A DNA stretch of 11,000 nucleotides from Neocallimastix lanati (nom. inval.) (lineage: Eukaryota > Neocallimastigomycota > Neocallimastigomycetes > Neocallimastigales > Neocallimastigaceae). Of the stretch, positions 1 through 8,145 are shown one piece after another. Every line of letters begins with the position of its first letter. Position 1 is the first letter of the stretch. The notes beneath the pieces were generated by a model that did not search any database, was not told the origin of the DNA, and saw only the letters and a list, made by a program, of their open reading frames with translations. Location: contig JACVTC010000074.1 in assembly GCA_016946835.1 (NCBI GenBank), positions 64,001 through 75,000 of the forward strand, read 5' to 3'. The position numbers were made by a program, and so were the translations under genes.

Positions 1-670
1 ATTTAAAACCGTTCCATTTTTGGAGAATATATTTGTTTACCATAAAGTCATTCAACTTTACTGTTTTGTTGGGGATTATAAAGATTTGTCAGTGGATGTT
101 AAATATCATAAATTAAACAAAATGATTTAAATTTATTATCGTTAAATTCTGTTCTATTATCAGTTTTTATATATTTAATTCTTATATAATATTGATTTTT
201 AATTTTTTTTTTTAATTTTTTTAAATCAATTGTAAAAAGCATTAAATATATTGCTTTTATTTTTAATGAATAATTTCAATTGTATCTATTGTAGTCATCT
301 AGTACAGTGATAAATTATTTATTTCTATATAAGTATTCTTAAACTGGACCAACTAAGTCCATAGGAATAAGCTCAAAAAAATATGTTTTGAATTATTGAT
401 CAATGGTTTGATTGACTAAATTTTTAATTTGCACTCATAAAAGTAATGTTCTATCTTTTCACAATAGTTACATTTTCCAATTTTTCTTTGTTTTTTAGGA
501 AATTTATATTTTTTTATCATGATATTCATTGTTCTGATTTATTTTATGATTTTTTGTTGACACTAAAGGCAAAATTATTATTTTGTTCAGCATTATTATT
601 TAACTTTTTCAGACTTGATAAAGCTATTTCTGGGATTACCTTTACTTTATAATTAATATATTGTTCCAGT
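1..670 (-). pseudogene. Decayed Ty1/copia gag-pol fragment (zinc knuckle plus integrase core)
   Basis: Reading the minus strand with stops ignored reveals a copia-type polyprotein relic. Upstream gag-like text (about 505-650) is rich in Asn and Lys. A CCHC zinc knuckle, CNYCEKIEHYFYEC, is encoded at 431-472, preceded by a basic stretch. The integrase core follows in one frame: FELIPMDLVGPV with the first catalytic Asp at 357-359, then FITVLDDYNRYN near 290-325, IKYIKTDNRTEF with the second Asp at 159-161, and HPLTNLYNPQQNSKVE with the catalytic Glu at 51-53. Asp to Glu leaves 35 residues, as expected for integrases. At least five in-frame stops interrupt the integrase part. The zinc knuckle is in another frame and only about 70 bases from the integrase, so the protease and the GAG-pre-integrase region normally between them are gone. 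The relic continues beyond the left window edge. Family assignment is firm; the exact upstream limit of gag is not. Confidence 0.85.
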
Positions 671-1253
671 CATTGAGTTGAAAGACATTTATACATCTGA
701 GGTATAAGGGAAGGCGTCTATTTAATATTCCAATTTTAGATGTGGTACTTTAAGTTTTATGATAAAGAGTTAGGAAGATTAAGTTATTTAAATTACATGT
801 TTTTATACTTTTACAATATGGCTTATACATTAATGTATATATAATATGTTTCAATTCATTTAAATCTTATTTCTCATTATTTCAGATATTCCAATAATAA
901 TGATATTAAATATAAATATATTTTATTCTTATCTATAATCATTGTTAATGATAAAAATAAATGTAATAATAATAAAATTATATATATTTAAACTTTTTAA
1001 ATAAAAAAGAAAATAAATTTATTTATTTGATAAAAATACAGTTTATAATTAAACTAAAAAACATTTTATCATAAAAATAAATTATTAAATAATCAAAAGC
1101 TAAAATATATATATAAAATAAATTATTAAATACTCAAAAGCTAAAATATATATATAAAATAAATTATTAAATACTCAAAAGCTAAAATAAATATATATAT
1201 TTTTAAATAAAATTATTTTTAATATTATTATATATTTTGATAATTACAAAAGT
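671..1253. other. AT-rich spacer, no gene seen
   Basis: This stretch between the copia relic and the tRNA terminator shows no open reading frame of note and no recognisable RNA gene. The first 100 bases may still hold decayed gag sequence. The rest is A/T runs plus the 41-bp tandem repeat listed separately. Confidence 0.6.
1074..1196. repeat. 41-bp tandem repeat, three copies
   Basis: Three near-identical units start at 1074, 1115 and 1156. Each carries the core ATCAAAAGCTAAAATATA or ACTCAAAAGCTAAAATATA followed by an AT dinucleotide run. Copies two and three are almost identical; copy one differs at one base in the core (AATC versus ACTC). The array lies just beyond the 3' end of the tRNA gene. 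Confidence 0.9.
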
Positions 1254-1258
1254 AAAAA
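1254..1258 (-). terminator. Pol III terminator of tRNA-Val
   Basis: A run of five T on the minus strand begins two bases after the discriminator base of the tRNA. That is the usual RNA polymerase III stop signal. Confidence 0.8.
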
Positions 1259-1259
1259 T

Positions 1260-1332
1260 TACCCGAACCCGGGTTCGAACCGGAGACCTTTTGCGTGTAA
1301 AGCAAACGTGATAACCACTACACTATTCGGAT
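1260..1332 (-). tRNA. tRNA-Val (anticodon UAC)
   Basis: The minus strand folds into a full cloverleaf of 73 nt without an intron. The acceptor stem is ATCCGAA with TTCGGGT (one T-G pair) and the discriminator is A. The D arm and anticodon region read TAGTGTAGTGGTTATCACG, the internal A-box region typical of eukaryotic valine tRNAs. The anticodon stem is TTTGC/GCAAA around the loop TTTACAC, so the anticodon is UAC (Val, GUA codons). The T arm is TCCGG-TTCGAAC-CCGGG and serves as the B box. The CCA end is not encoded, as usual in eukaryotes. A T-run terminator follows. Upstream, 17 bases from the 5' end, sits the end of a Ty3-like LTR, so this gene is probably the integration target. It looks intact and likely functional. 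Confidence 0.95.
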
Positions 1333-1344
1333 ATCACCTGATAT

Positions 1345-1349
1345 TGTTG
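1345..1349. other. Candidate target-site flank TGTTG of the Ty3-like element
   Basis: Five bases, TGTTG, lie directly outside the left LTR end, where a 5-bp target duplication is expected. The bases outside the right LTR end (8572-8576) read GTGTG and do not match, so a duplication for this insertion is not demonstrated. The solo LTR at 9632-10588 is flanked on both sides by TGTTG. Confidence 0.45.
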
Positions 1350-2348
1350 TGTAATAATTTAATTAAAAAATTATAATTAAATTATTAATCATTAATATTA
1401 GCTCTAACTGCTAATATTAAAGGTTTAGAAAAGAATCATACTTACCTATGGTTCTTTCTAATTATCGAGTTTATTATAACGAATTATAATAGACGAAACA
1501 CTAAAATTGATAAGGAAAAGTTTTAATTATAAAATTTGTTTTATTAAAATAATTTGTTTTATTATTTATTAAAAATTTTAAATGTTAAAACTTATTGTTA
1601 TTATTATTATATTATAATTGTTATAATAATAACTCTTGATTTCTCAAAGAGAACTCAAGAGCCTTATTTATACTTTTTTGTCAAAATAAGGTTAAAATCA
1701 AAAGGGGTTCTAATCTTAACAAATCTCTTATCTAGGAAAAGACTAGAAGAAAAACCTAGATAAGTTTTTTGATCGATATTCTATCCATATCGACCATCGC
1801 GTTAATTAAGTAAAACCGATTACTTTTAAGAAGTAATTGGAAAAACCTTAATTAACCGATTACTTAATCTAATATAATGATCGAAAATAAAAGAATAAAA
1901 TAATGAAAATTATTTCGATCATAAAATTTAAAATTTAATCTATTTAGTTCTATTTTATAGAACTTTACATAAAAAATATAAAACAATACATTAATAATAA
2001 AATACATGATTAATACAATACAGAATACATGATAGAATATAGAATACATGATAAAATACAGAATAGTGTTTTAGTTTATGATTTAATAAGTGAGAGAAAA
2101 CTAAAACTAATAAATTTAATAATTAAGTGAATAATTAAATAAATTTAATATTATTTTAAATGTATAAAAATTATTTGATTAAATAAATTTTTAATATTAA
2201 ACTAAATAAAATTTTAATATATAATTAAATAAATTATTAATTATAATTAATTGTATAAATGAAATATGAGTTAAATAAAAGTTATATTAATTATAACCTA
2301 ACTAAGAAAATATAATTATTTTGTTAAAAATAATTATAGATTCTTACA
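1350..2348 (-). repeat. 3' LTR of the Ty3-like element
   Basis: This 999-bp terminal repeat begins, in element sense, with TGTAAGAATCT directly after the polypurine tract and ends with AAATTATTACA. The ends form an imperfect inverted repeat, TGTAAgAATcT against TGTAAtAATtT. In element sense a TATA box (TATAAATA, plus coordinates 1665-1672) marks the promoter, so U3 is roughly the first 670 bases. The downstream part (1392-1922) is a chain of hairpins. Short open frames at 1554-1763 and 1864-2049 also occur in the other LTR copy and are not genes. Confidence 0.93.
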
Positions 2349-2360
2349 TTGCTCCCTTTA
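2349..2360 (-). promoter_or_regulatory. Polypurine tract (plus-strand primer site)
   Basis: In element sense the bases TAAAGGGAGCAA directly precede the TGTAAG start of the 3' LTR. This is the position and composition of the purine-rich RNA segment that resists RNase H and primes plus-strand DNA synthesis. Its first three bases are the pol stop codon, so the coding region ends only nine bases before the LTR. Confidence 0.85.
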
Positions 2361-4235
2361 TGGTGATGGTTCCTTTAATCCTATGTCTCTTTCAGTATAA
2401 GGCTCCAACTGCGAGATATGAAATACCGGGTGTAAATGAAGATTTTCTGGTAATTCAAGCCGGTAGTTCATTCTTTCCCTCACTTCTATGACCTTAAAGG
2501 GTCCAAGATACTGGTTAGAAAGCTTTTTTGCAGGTTCATTGGAGAAGTAATACCTTTTCAACCAAACCATGTCGTTAACATGGAAAGTAGGACCAGAAGC
2601 TTTCCTAGAGTCACCAAACTTTTTGAAATCTTCTTTAGCTTTGATAAGGTGCTTTTTAAGGGCATCAAAATGGGCAGACCAATCCCTAGTAAGTACAGAG
2701 GCATTATCTTTTAGAAGAACAGGAGGAGAGTCGATATTGCATACTGGATTAAAACCATAATTTGCACAGAAAGGCGACATGTTTATAGATTTGTGAAATG
2801 AGTTGTTATAAGCCATTTCACAAAGAGGTAGATAAAAGTACCATTCATTTTGGGCAGTAGAACAGTAGCATCGTAAATATTGTTCGATTACGGAATTAGC
2901 CCTTTCGACTTGACCATTTGTTTGTTGGTGATGAGCAGTAGCGAGTCTTGGCTTAGTATTTAGAGCTGAGCAGAGTGAGGTCCAAAATTCAGAAGAGAAC
3001 TGGGAGCCATGATCAGAGACAATGATTTTAGGGAATCCATGATACCGAAAAACGTTGTAAAGGAGCATCTTGGCGGTCAGGTCAGCGGAAGGGACGTCGG
3101 AGCAAGGAACTAAATGGATCATCTTTGTTAAGTGATCCGAAACCACCATAATACATGTGCAATCTTGTGAACTAGGTAACGAAACTATAAAATCAACCCC
3201 AATAATTTCCCATGGTTTATTGGGAACAGGCAACGGTTGAATTTTTCCGTAGGGTTTATGTCTACGAATTTTACACCTAGCACAAGTTGAACAAGAAAGT
3301 ACATAATTATGAATATCTTTCTTCATATTAGGCCACCAGTAGTATCTCTTGATTTTATCAAGAGTTTTGTCAATACCTTGGTGTCCGTTGGTGGGTGAGT
3401 CATGAAAAGATTTCAAAATTCTTGCTCTTAAAGTGGATGGGACGATGATTCTGTTTTGGAAATGTAAGACCCCTTCATTAAAAGAAAATAAAGAACTTTT
3501 AACTGTGTTTGACTTAGTTTTAATCTTTTCTAAAATAGATTTGCAATATGTGTCAGCCGTTTGGGCATCAATCAAACTACTAATATTATCAGTGTTTGCA
3601 CAACATAAGGCATTATCATCCAATAAAGGACGGTCTTTGTTGTGGAGGGAAACCACGGAATTATAATCCGGACGTCTCGACAACGAATCTGGTTTACCAC
3701 ACCTTGATCCAGGTCTGAACGAAATCCTAAAGTCAAACTTAGAAAGAAAGAGGCTCCATCTTATCTGGCGTTGGTTTAAATATTGAGGCTTTTTAAAATA
3801 TAATAAATTCCTGTGATCGGTAATGATTTGAACAGGAAACTTAGCCCCTTCAAGGTGGTGACGCCAGGTTTCAAAAGCGGTGATAATAGCGAGTAGTTCC
3901 TTGTCATATATTGTATAATTTAATTCAGAAGATGACAAAGACCTAGAATGAAAAGCGACAGGGTGAAGTTCGTTATCCTTGTCACTGATTTGAGAAAGAA
4001 TGCAACCCACAGCAAAATCACTGGCATCAGTTTCAACAGTGAATTCCTTATCTGGATCGGGGTAGATAATGATTTCGTCTGTGGTAAAAGCAAGTTTTAA
4101 TTTTTTGAAGGCATTCTCAGCATCATCATTCCATTTGAACTCGTTATTCTTCTTGAGGAGTATTCTTAAGGGTTCCATAATTATGGCGAAATTCTTTATA
4201 GTAGTTACAGAGTCCGAGGAAACTTTGAAGTTCAT
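2358..4235 (-). pseudogene. Pol, C-terminal part: RNase H and integrase (out of frame with upstream Pol)
   Basis: This is the downstream half of the Ty3-like polyprotein. Homology starts near residue 12 of the 625-residue frame, so the first Met is not a real start. RNase H: TDASD (Asp70), YDKELLAI (Glu113), TDHRNL (Asp140) and KPDSLSR (Asp183). The integrase zinc-binding part has His278, His285, Cys315 and Cys318. The core has GVDFI (Asp348), VSDHG (Asp408) and GQVERAN (Glu444), giving the D,D(35)E triad. A GPF-type region (NQYLGPFKVIEV, about 574-585) is followed by HPVFHISQLEPY (602-613). No chromodomain follows; the protein stops 12 residues later at the polypurine tract. All catalytic residues are present, so this half looks functional by itself. 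It is separated from reverse transcriptase by a frame break and would not be made as part of Pol without frameshifting. Confidence 0.93.
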
Positions 4236-6381
4236 TCATGTTTTTTGGAGTAGGCCATTCAAGAATTGATTTTACTTTGTTTTTATCCATAGAAAGGCCA
4301 TTTATTGATACAACAAACCCTAAAAAAGTAGTTTCAGGAACGTGAAATTCACATTTTTCTAGTTTTACATATAGACCATTTTTGACTAACAAGGAAAGGA
4401 CATGATGAACATGTTTAATATGTTCAGTAAGGTTTTTCGAATATATTATAATGTCATCTAAGTAGACAAAGAGAAACAAGCCAATATCATCAGAAAAAAT
4501 GTCTTGGATAAAGCGTTGAAAAACCGAAGGTGCATTACGTAAACCAAAAGGCATTACACGGTATTCAAAATGACCAAAAGGAGTACGAAAAGCAGTAAGG
4601 TATTCATGGCCTTTCTTGACACGAACTAAGTTATAGGCAGATCTTAAGTCAAGCCGAGAGAAAATAATAGCACCTTTAAATGATTCTATCAAATCAGATA
4701 TCCTAGGAATTGGATAACTGTTTCTAATGGTGATAGAATTGAGCTTTCTATAGTCAACACAAAGTCTAAGAGAACCGTCACGTTTTCTAACAAATAGCAC
4801 CGGGGCACCAGCAGGAGATTTTGATTTTCTAATGAATCCTTTAGCAAGGTTTTCCTTAATGTATTCACGAAGTGCCTTCTTTTCTTCAACAGTCAACGAA
4901 TAAATTGGTCCAAAATAAAGTTGAGCATAGGGAACTAAATCAATGGATATATCATAAACACGGTGTGGAGGGAGTTTATCAGCTTCTTTCTTTTCAAATA
5001 CAATACAAAGGTCATAATAATATTTTTTAATTATTTTTTTATTTCTTTTGGTATTCTTAATTTCACTATTGTGAACTAAAGCAGCGCAAATGTTCATATC
5101 ACTAAGTTCGTCTTCAGGTATGGAATCTGGAATTATTGAGTCAAGAGGAATTTCTTTTTTCTGTTCATTATTGGGTAAGAGAGAAGCAGTAATATCTGAT
5201 GAATGGAAAACAAACCTATTACCCTTAGCAGAAGGGCAATGGTTTTTACAGTAGCTTTCCAAGAAGTAAATTTTATTATTTTTGTAATCAATGTAAGGTG
5301 AATGAAGGCTTAACCAATCTCTTCCAAGGATTGCAGATACGTCTTGAAGTTGTAAATTGGCTATAAAGAATTCAAATGTTTCCGTATGGTCCATGAAAGT
5401 AAGCTTAAGACGTTTTGTAACTTGTTTTATAGCCATATTCTTTTCATTAGGAAGTTTTACATTGATCGTATTTGAGAGGTTTGAATAAGGAATTTTGTTT
5501 GCTGTTACGAAGCTTTTGCAGAGATAACTTCTAGCAGAGCCCGAGTCAATAAGGATTCTGGTTTTAATCTTTTTGTTATTAACGGTTAACAAGAAAGTTG
5601 TAGTCATTTTATTATTATGACTTGGGGTGTAATTTGCTGATAAAATACTTCCATTGTCTCGTCCCTTATGGTGCTTATTGCGTTTAAATTTGTTTTCGGT
5701 CATGTTAGTTTCGTTTCTTTTTCGTTTGAAAGATTTACTACTCTTTGGCTTGTAGTCATTGGTCTTTACTTTTTGCTTAAGTAAACATTTTCTATCAATA
5801 TTGATAATAGAATTTGTTGCCTCAAATAAACTTTTAGGTTTGTCTAATTTATTGAACTCTGTTTTAACATCCTCAAGAAGACCTCTTTTGATTAGGTCAA
5901 TGAATACATCGTCCGGCCATCCAATACGTCCAGCTAACCTTCGAAATTCAATAGTATATAATGCGGCTCTTCCTAAATGAAGTTGTTTTAAGTTTAGAAG
6001 TTGTTCAATAAGAACATCCTTCTGTTCTTTAGTATCCCCAAAATTGCTTATCAAAATATCTTTAAAGGTGTCATAGCTTAACGAATTTAAAGTCCCATCA
6101 GCCTTCAATGAAAGTCCCCATTTCTTTGGAGGTCCATGTAACATGCTGATAACATAAGAAAATTTTAAGTCGTCCGTGGAAAAAGAGTTGGGATGTTTTT
6201 TAAAAAACAATTCACTCTGTTCCAGGAGCTCATTAACGTTAAGTTTGTTGTTATCAGCTAAGTCCTTGGATAACACTCCGTTGGCGGAAAAGAAGGTAGG
6301 AATAAATTCTGTTAAAGCTGTTATAAGCTTTGAGGATTCAACTTCACTTGGAATTTGGGCGTTATTACTATTGGATTCCAT
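4144..6381 (-). pseudogene. Gag-Pol, N-terminal part: Gag, protease, reverse transcriptase (frame broken at its end)
   Basis: The start ATG (6379-6381) has a favourable A at -3 and G at +4. Gag occupies about residues 40-200, with a capsid-like LHGPPKKWGLSL segment near 81-92. It continues into a basic region (202-240, with FKRKR and FKRNKHHKGR) without any CCHC zinc knuckle. Protease: ILIDSGS (Asp279) and ILGRDW (351-356). Reverse transcriptase: LPPHRVYDI at 470-478, the fingers and palm from about 495, RLDLRSAYN with Asp578, MPFGLRNAPSVFQ at 610-622 and YLDD at 640-643. The thumb runs to LGLCNYY near 728, after which the frame goes out of register and about 17 unrelated residues follow. Gag and Pol share one uninterrupted frame, as in Tf1-type elements. 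The break at the thumb/RNase H border, not a programmed site, makes this copy non-autonomous. Confidence 0.93.
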
Positions 6382-6452
6382 TTTTACCTAAATTATAAAT
6401 TATATTAACTATGAAATATATATATATGTTTATTATGATTATAAGGTCATAG

Positions 6453-6790
6453 TTAGGAAGTTTTGGCGAAAGAAAACAGTTGAATAAGAAAATACTCAAG
6501 CATTTCCAGACGATTTTCCAGAAGCACGTTAGCAGTAAACAGTAGTATGTACTTAATGACGGGAGCAGCTTGCCTATTACTGGTGTCATGTTCCCGCGTA
6601 CACCACGATTGCAACCTACCACACATCGGATAGGCCAGTCCAGAGCTGCCCAGATCGCTGCCTGTGATAGATAAACTTGATCCGGAAACTGTTACCTAGA
6701 TGCTAACACACTTCTGCTTCTAAGGTCTGTACTAAGTCTTGGTTCTTCTATATTGTTTCCTTGGCCTACTTCTTCCAGTTCTATTTCCCT
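6453..6790 (-). other. GC-richer patch with coding-like, exon-like segment of unknown origin
   Basis: Base composition changes sharply here to roughly 45% GC by eye. On the minus strand, a frame from 6789 to a stop at 6692-6694 reads REIELEEVGQG and ends LRSRSVLASR. This segment is bounded by a possible 3' splice site (CACTAAC branch-like motif, then TTTTAG before 6788) and a possible 5' splice site (CTAG|GTAAC at 6695/6696), giving 93 nt, divisible by three. A second open frame overlaps it downstream to a stop at 6453-6455 (about 80 codons, with LSITGSDLGSSGLAYP near its start). I do not recognise either sequence. It may be a captured host gene piece, an old exon, or simply the structured leader of the element. 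No function is claimed. Confidence 0.35.
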
Positions 6791-6887
6791 AAAATCATGT
6801 AAACATATGTTAGTGTATTTATGTGTTCTTATTATTGTTATTATTTATTTTATTATTGCTATTTATTGTTGTTTAATTTTTTTTATT

Positions 6888-7213
6888 ATTTATCATTTAT
6901 CATTTATCATTTATCATTTATTATTTACTATCATTATTTATTATTATTTATTATTATTTATTATTATTTATTATTATTTATTATTATTTATTATTATTTA
7001 TTATTTATTATTATTTATTATTATTTAGTATTATTTAGTATTATTTATTATTATTTATTATTATTTATTATTATTTTATTATTATTTATTATTATTTATT
7101 ATTATTTTATTATTATTTATTATTATTTATTATTATTTATTATTATTTATTATTATTTATTATTATTTATTATTATTTATTATTATTTATTATTATTTAT
7201 TATTATTTATTAC
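6888..7213. repeat. TTATTATTTA 10-bp minisatellite with a 7-bp prelude
   Basis: The array begins with about four ATTTATC units (6888-6920). From about 6932 it continues as a long run of the 10-mer TTATTATTTA, close to 28 copies with a few length and base variants (for example TTTAGTA near 7026-7040). Open frames spanning it on the plus strand are pure repeat translation and are not genes. Confidence 0.95.
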
Positions 7214-7276
7214 TATATATCTATTCTTTTAATTTTTTATGATTTTAATTATTTATCCAACTAATTATTACTATTT

Positions 7277-7443
7277 ACTTATTTTTTAATATTTAATTTA
7301 TGGTTTATATTAATTTATTCTTATAATTTCTATACTAAATTATTAATTAATGATTTTTGATCTGATTTACTAATATTATCTACTTATATTTTAATATTTA
7401 ATTTATTTACTATATATTAATTTATTTTTTTAATTTCTAGATT
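7277..7443. repeat. Imperfect direct duplication in AT-rich sequence
   Basis: Segments of about 63 bp starting at 7277 and 7382 align along their length, sharing TTTAATATTTAATTTAT, TATATTAATTTATT and TAATTTCTA with scattered differences. A second short direct repeat, TTGTACTAC, occurs at 7495-7503 and 7515-7523. Otherwise nothing is seen between the minisatellite and the 5' LTR. Confidence 0.6.
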
Positions 7444-7614
7444 ATTCTATATAATTTATATTATTTTATTTATTATTAATCATAAAAATTTTTATTGTAC
7501 TACACTAAATTATTTTGTACTACTTGATTCTAGAAATTAATTATATTATTAAATTAATTAACTATTCTATTAAACTATAATTTAATTAAAAAATTATAAT
7601 TAAATTATTAATCA

Positions 7615-8145
7615 TTAATATTAGCTCTAACTGCTAATATTAAAGGTTTAGAAAAGAATCATACTTACCTATGGTTCTTTCTAATTATCGAGTTTATTAT
7701 AACGAATTATAATAGACGAAACACTAAAATTGATAAGGAAAAGTTTTAATTATAAAATTTGTTTTATTAAAATAATTTGTTTTATTATTTATTAAAAATT
7801 TTAAATGTTAAAACTTATTGTTATTATTATTATATTATAATTGTTATAATAATAACTCTTGATTTCTCAAAGAGAACTCAAGAGCCTTATTTATACTTTT
7901 TTGTCAAAATAAGGTTAAAATCAAAAGGGGTTCTAATCTTAACAAATCTCTTATCTAGGAAAAGACTAGAAGAAAAACCTAGATAAGTTTTTTGATCGAT
8001 ATTCTATCCATATCGATCATCGCGTTAATTAAGTAAAACCGATTACTTTTAAGAAGTAATTGGAAAAACCTTAATTAACCGATTACTTAATCTAATATAA
8101 TGATCGAAAATAAAAGAATAAAATAATGAAAATTATTTCGATCAT
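7615..8145 (-). promoter_or_regulatory. Hairpin chain spanning the TATA box and R/U5 region
   Basis: Consecutive inverted repeats fill this region. Their equivalents in the 3' LTR lie at 1392-1420 (11-bp arms), 1430-1457, 1472-1491, 1597-1633, 1633-1661 (13-bp arms with one mismatch and a 3-base loop), 1662-1691, 1727-1764 (10-bp perfect arms CTTATCTAGG), 1771-1795, 1816-1840 and 1877-1922. Here they are shifted by 6223. The 9-bp arms GATCGATAT are perfect in this copy and have one mismatch in the 3' LTR. The set recurs in the solo LTR. A role in the transcript (packaging, dimerisation, start or end definition) is inference. Confidence 0.75.
7888..7895 (-). promoter_or_regulatory. TATA box of the 5' LTR promoter
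   Basis: TATAAATA in element sense is identical in both LTRs and in the solo LTR (10251-10258). It sits in one arm and the loop of a CCTTATTT/AAATAAGG hairpin. A start site 25-35 bases downstream would fall within the strongest hairpin, 7856-7884. The start site is not proven. Confidence 0.6.

Larger units (their letters stand above)
6382..7576 (-). other. Leader between 5' LTR and gag, of mixed origin
   Basis: About 1.2 kb separates the inner LTR edge from the gag ATG. Going from gag outward it holds an AT-rich stretch, a GC-richer patch (6453-6790), (ATTTATC)n and 10-bp minisatellites (6888-7213), and AT-rich sequence with an imperfect direct duplication (7264-7572). A tRNA primer site with TGG is expected next to 7577, but the adjoining element-sense bases read AGTTTAATAGAATAG. 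The leader looks rearranged or replaced. Confidence 0.6.

Noticed and set aside
446-652. Plus-strand 68-codon Phe-rich open frame
   Set aside because: The opposite strand carries the copia gag zinc knuckle and Lys/Asn-rich sequence; the Phe-rich frame is its reverse complement.
1554-2049. Open frames of 69 and 61 codons that occur twice in the window
   Set aside because: They lie within the LTR and recur only because the LTR is duplicated; composition is that of non-coding AT-rich DNA.
2358-2400. Chromodomain at the end of integrase
   Set aside because: Pol ends 12 residues after HPVFHISQLEPY at the polypurine tract; there is no room and no chromodomain-like sequence.
2569-6391. Plus-strand open frames of 60-80 codons opposite Gag-Pol, and the 66-codon minus-strand frame at 4689-4889
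   Set aside because: They are shadows of the Gag-Pol frame, with no independent start context or recognisable domains.
6615-6621. TGGTAGG in element sense, resembling the start of an initiator-Met primer-binding site
   Set aside because: It lies about 950 bases from the 5' LTR and the match to a tRNA 3' end stops after TGGTAG; a primer site must abut U5.
6753-7264. Plus-strand open frames of 91 and 147 codons rich in Tyr, Leu, Ile and Phe
   Set aside because: They are read-through of the TTATTATTTA minisatellite in frames that happen to lack stops; no protein is supported.
7522-7535. Possible self-priming complement of the transcript 5' hairpin after the 5' LTR
   Set aside because: Element-sense AGAATCAAGTAG only loosely resembles the needed complement and has several mismatches; the distance from the LTR is also too great.
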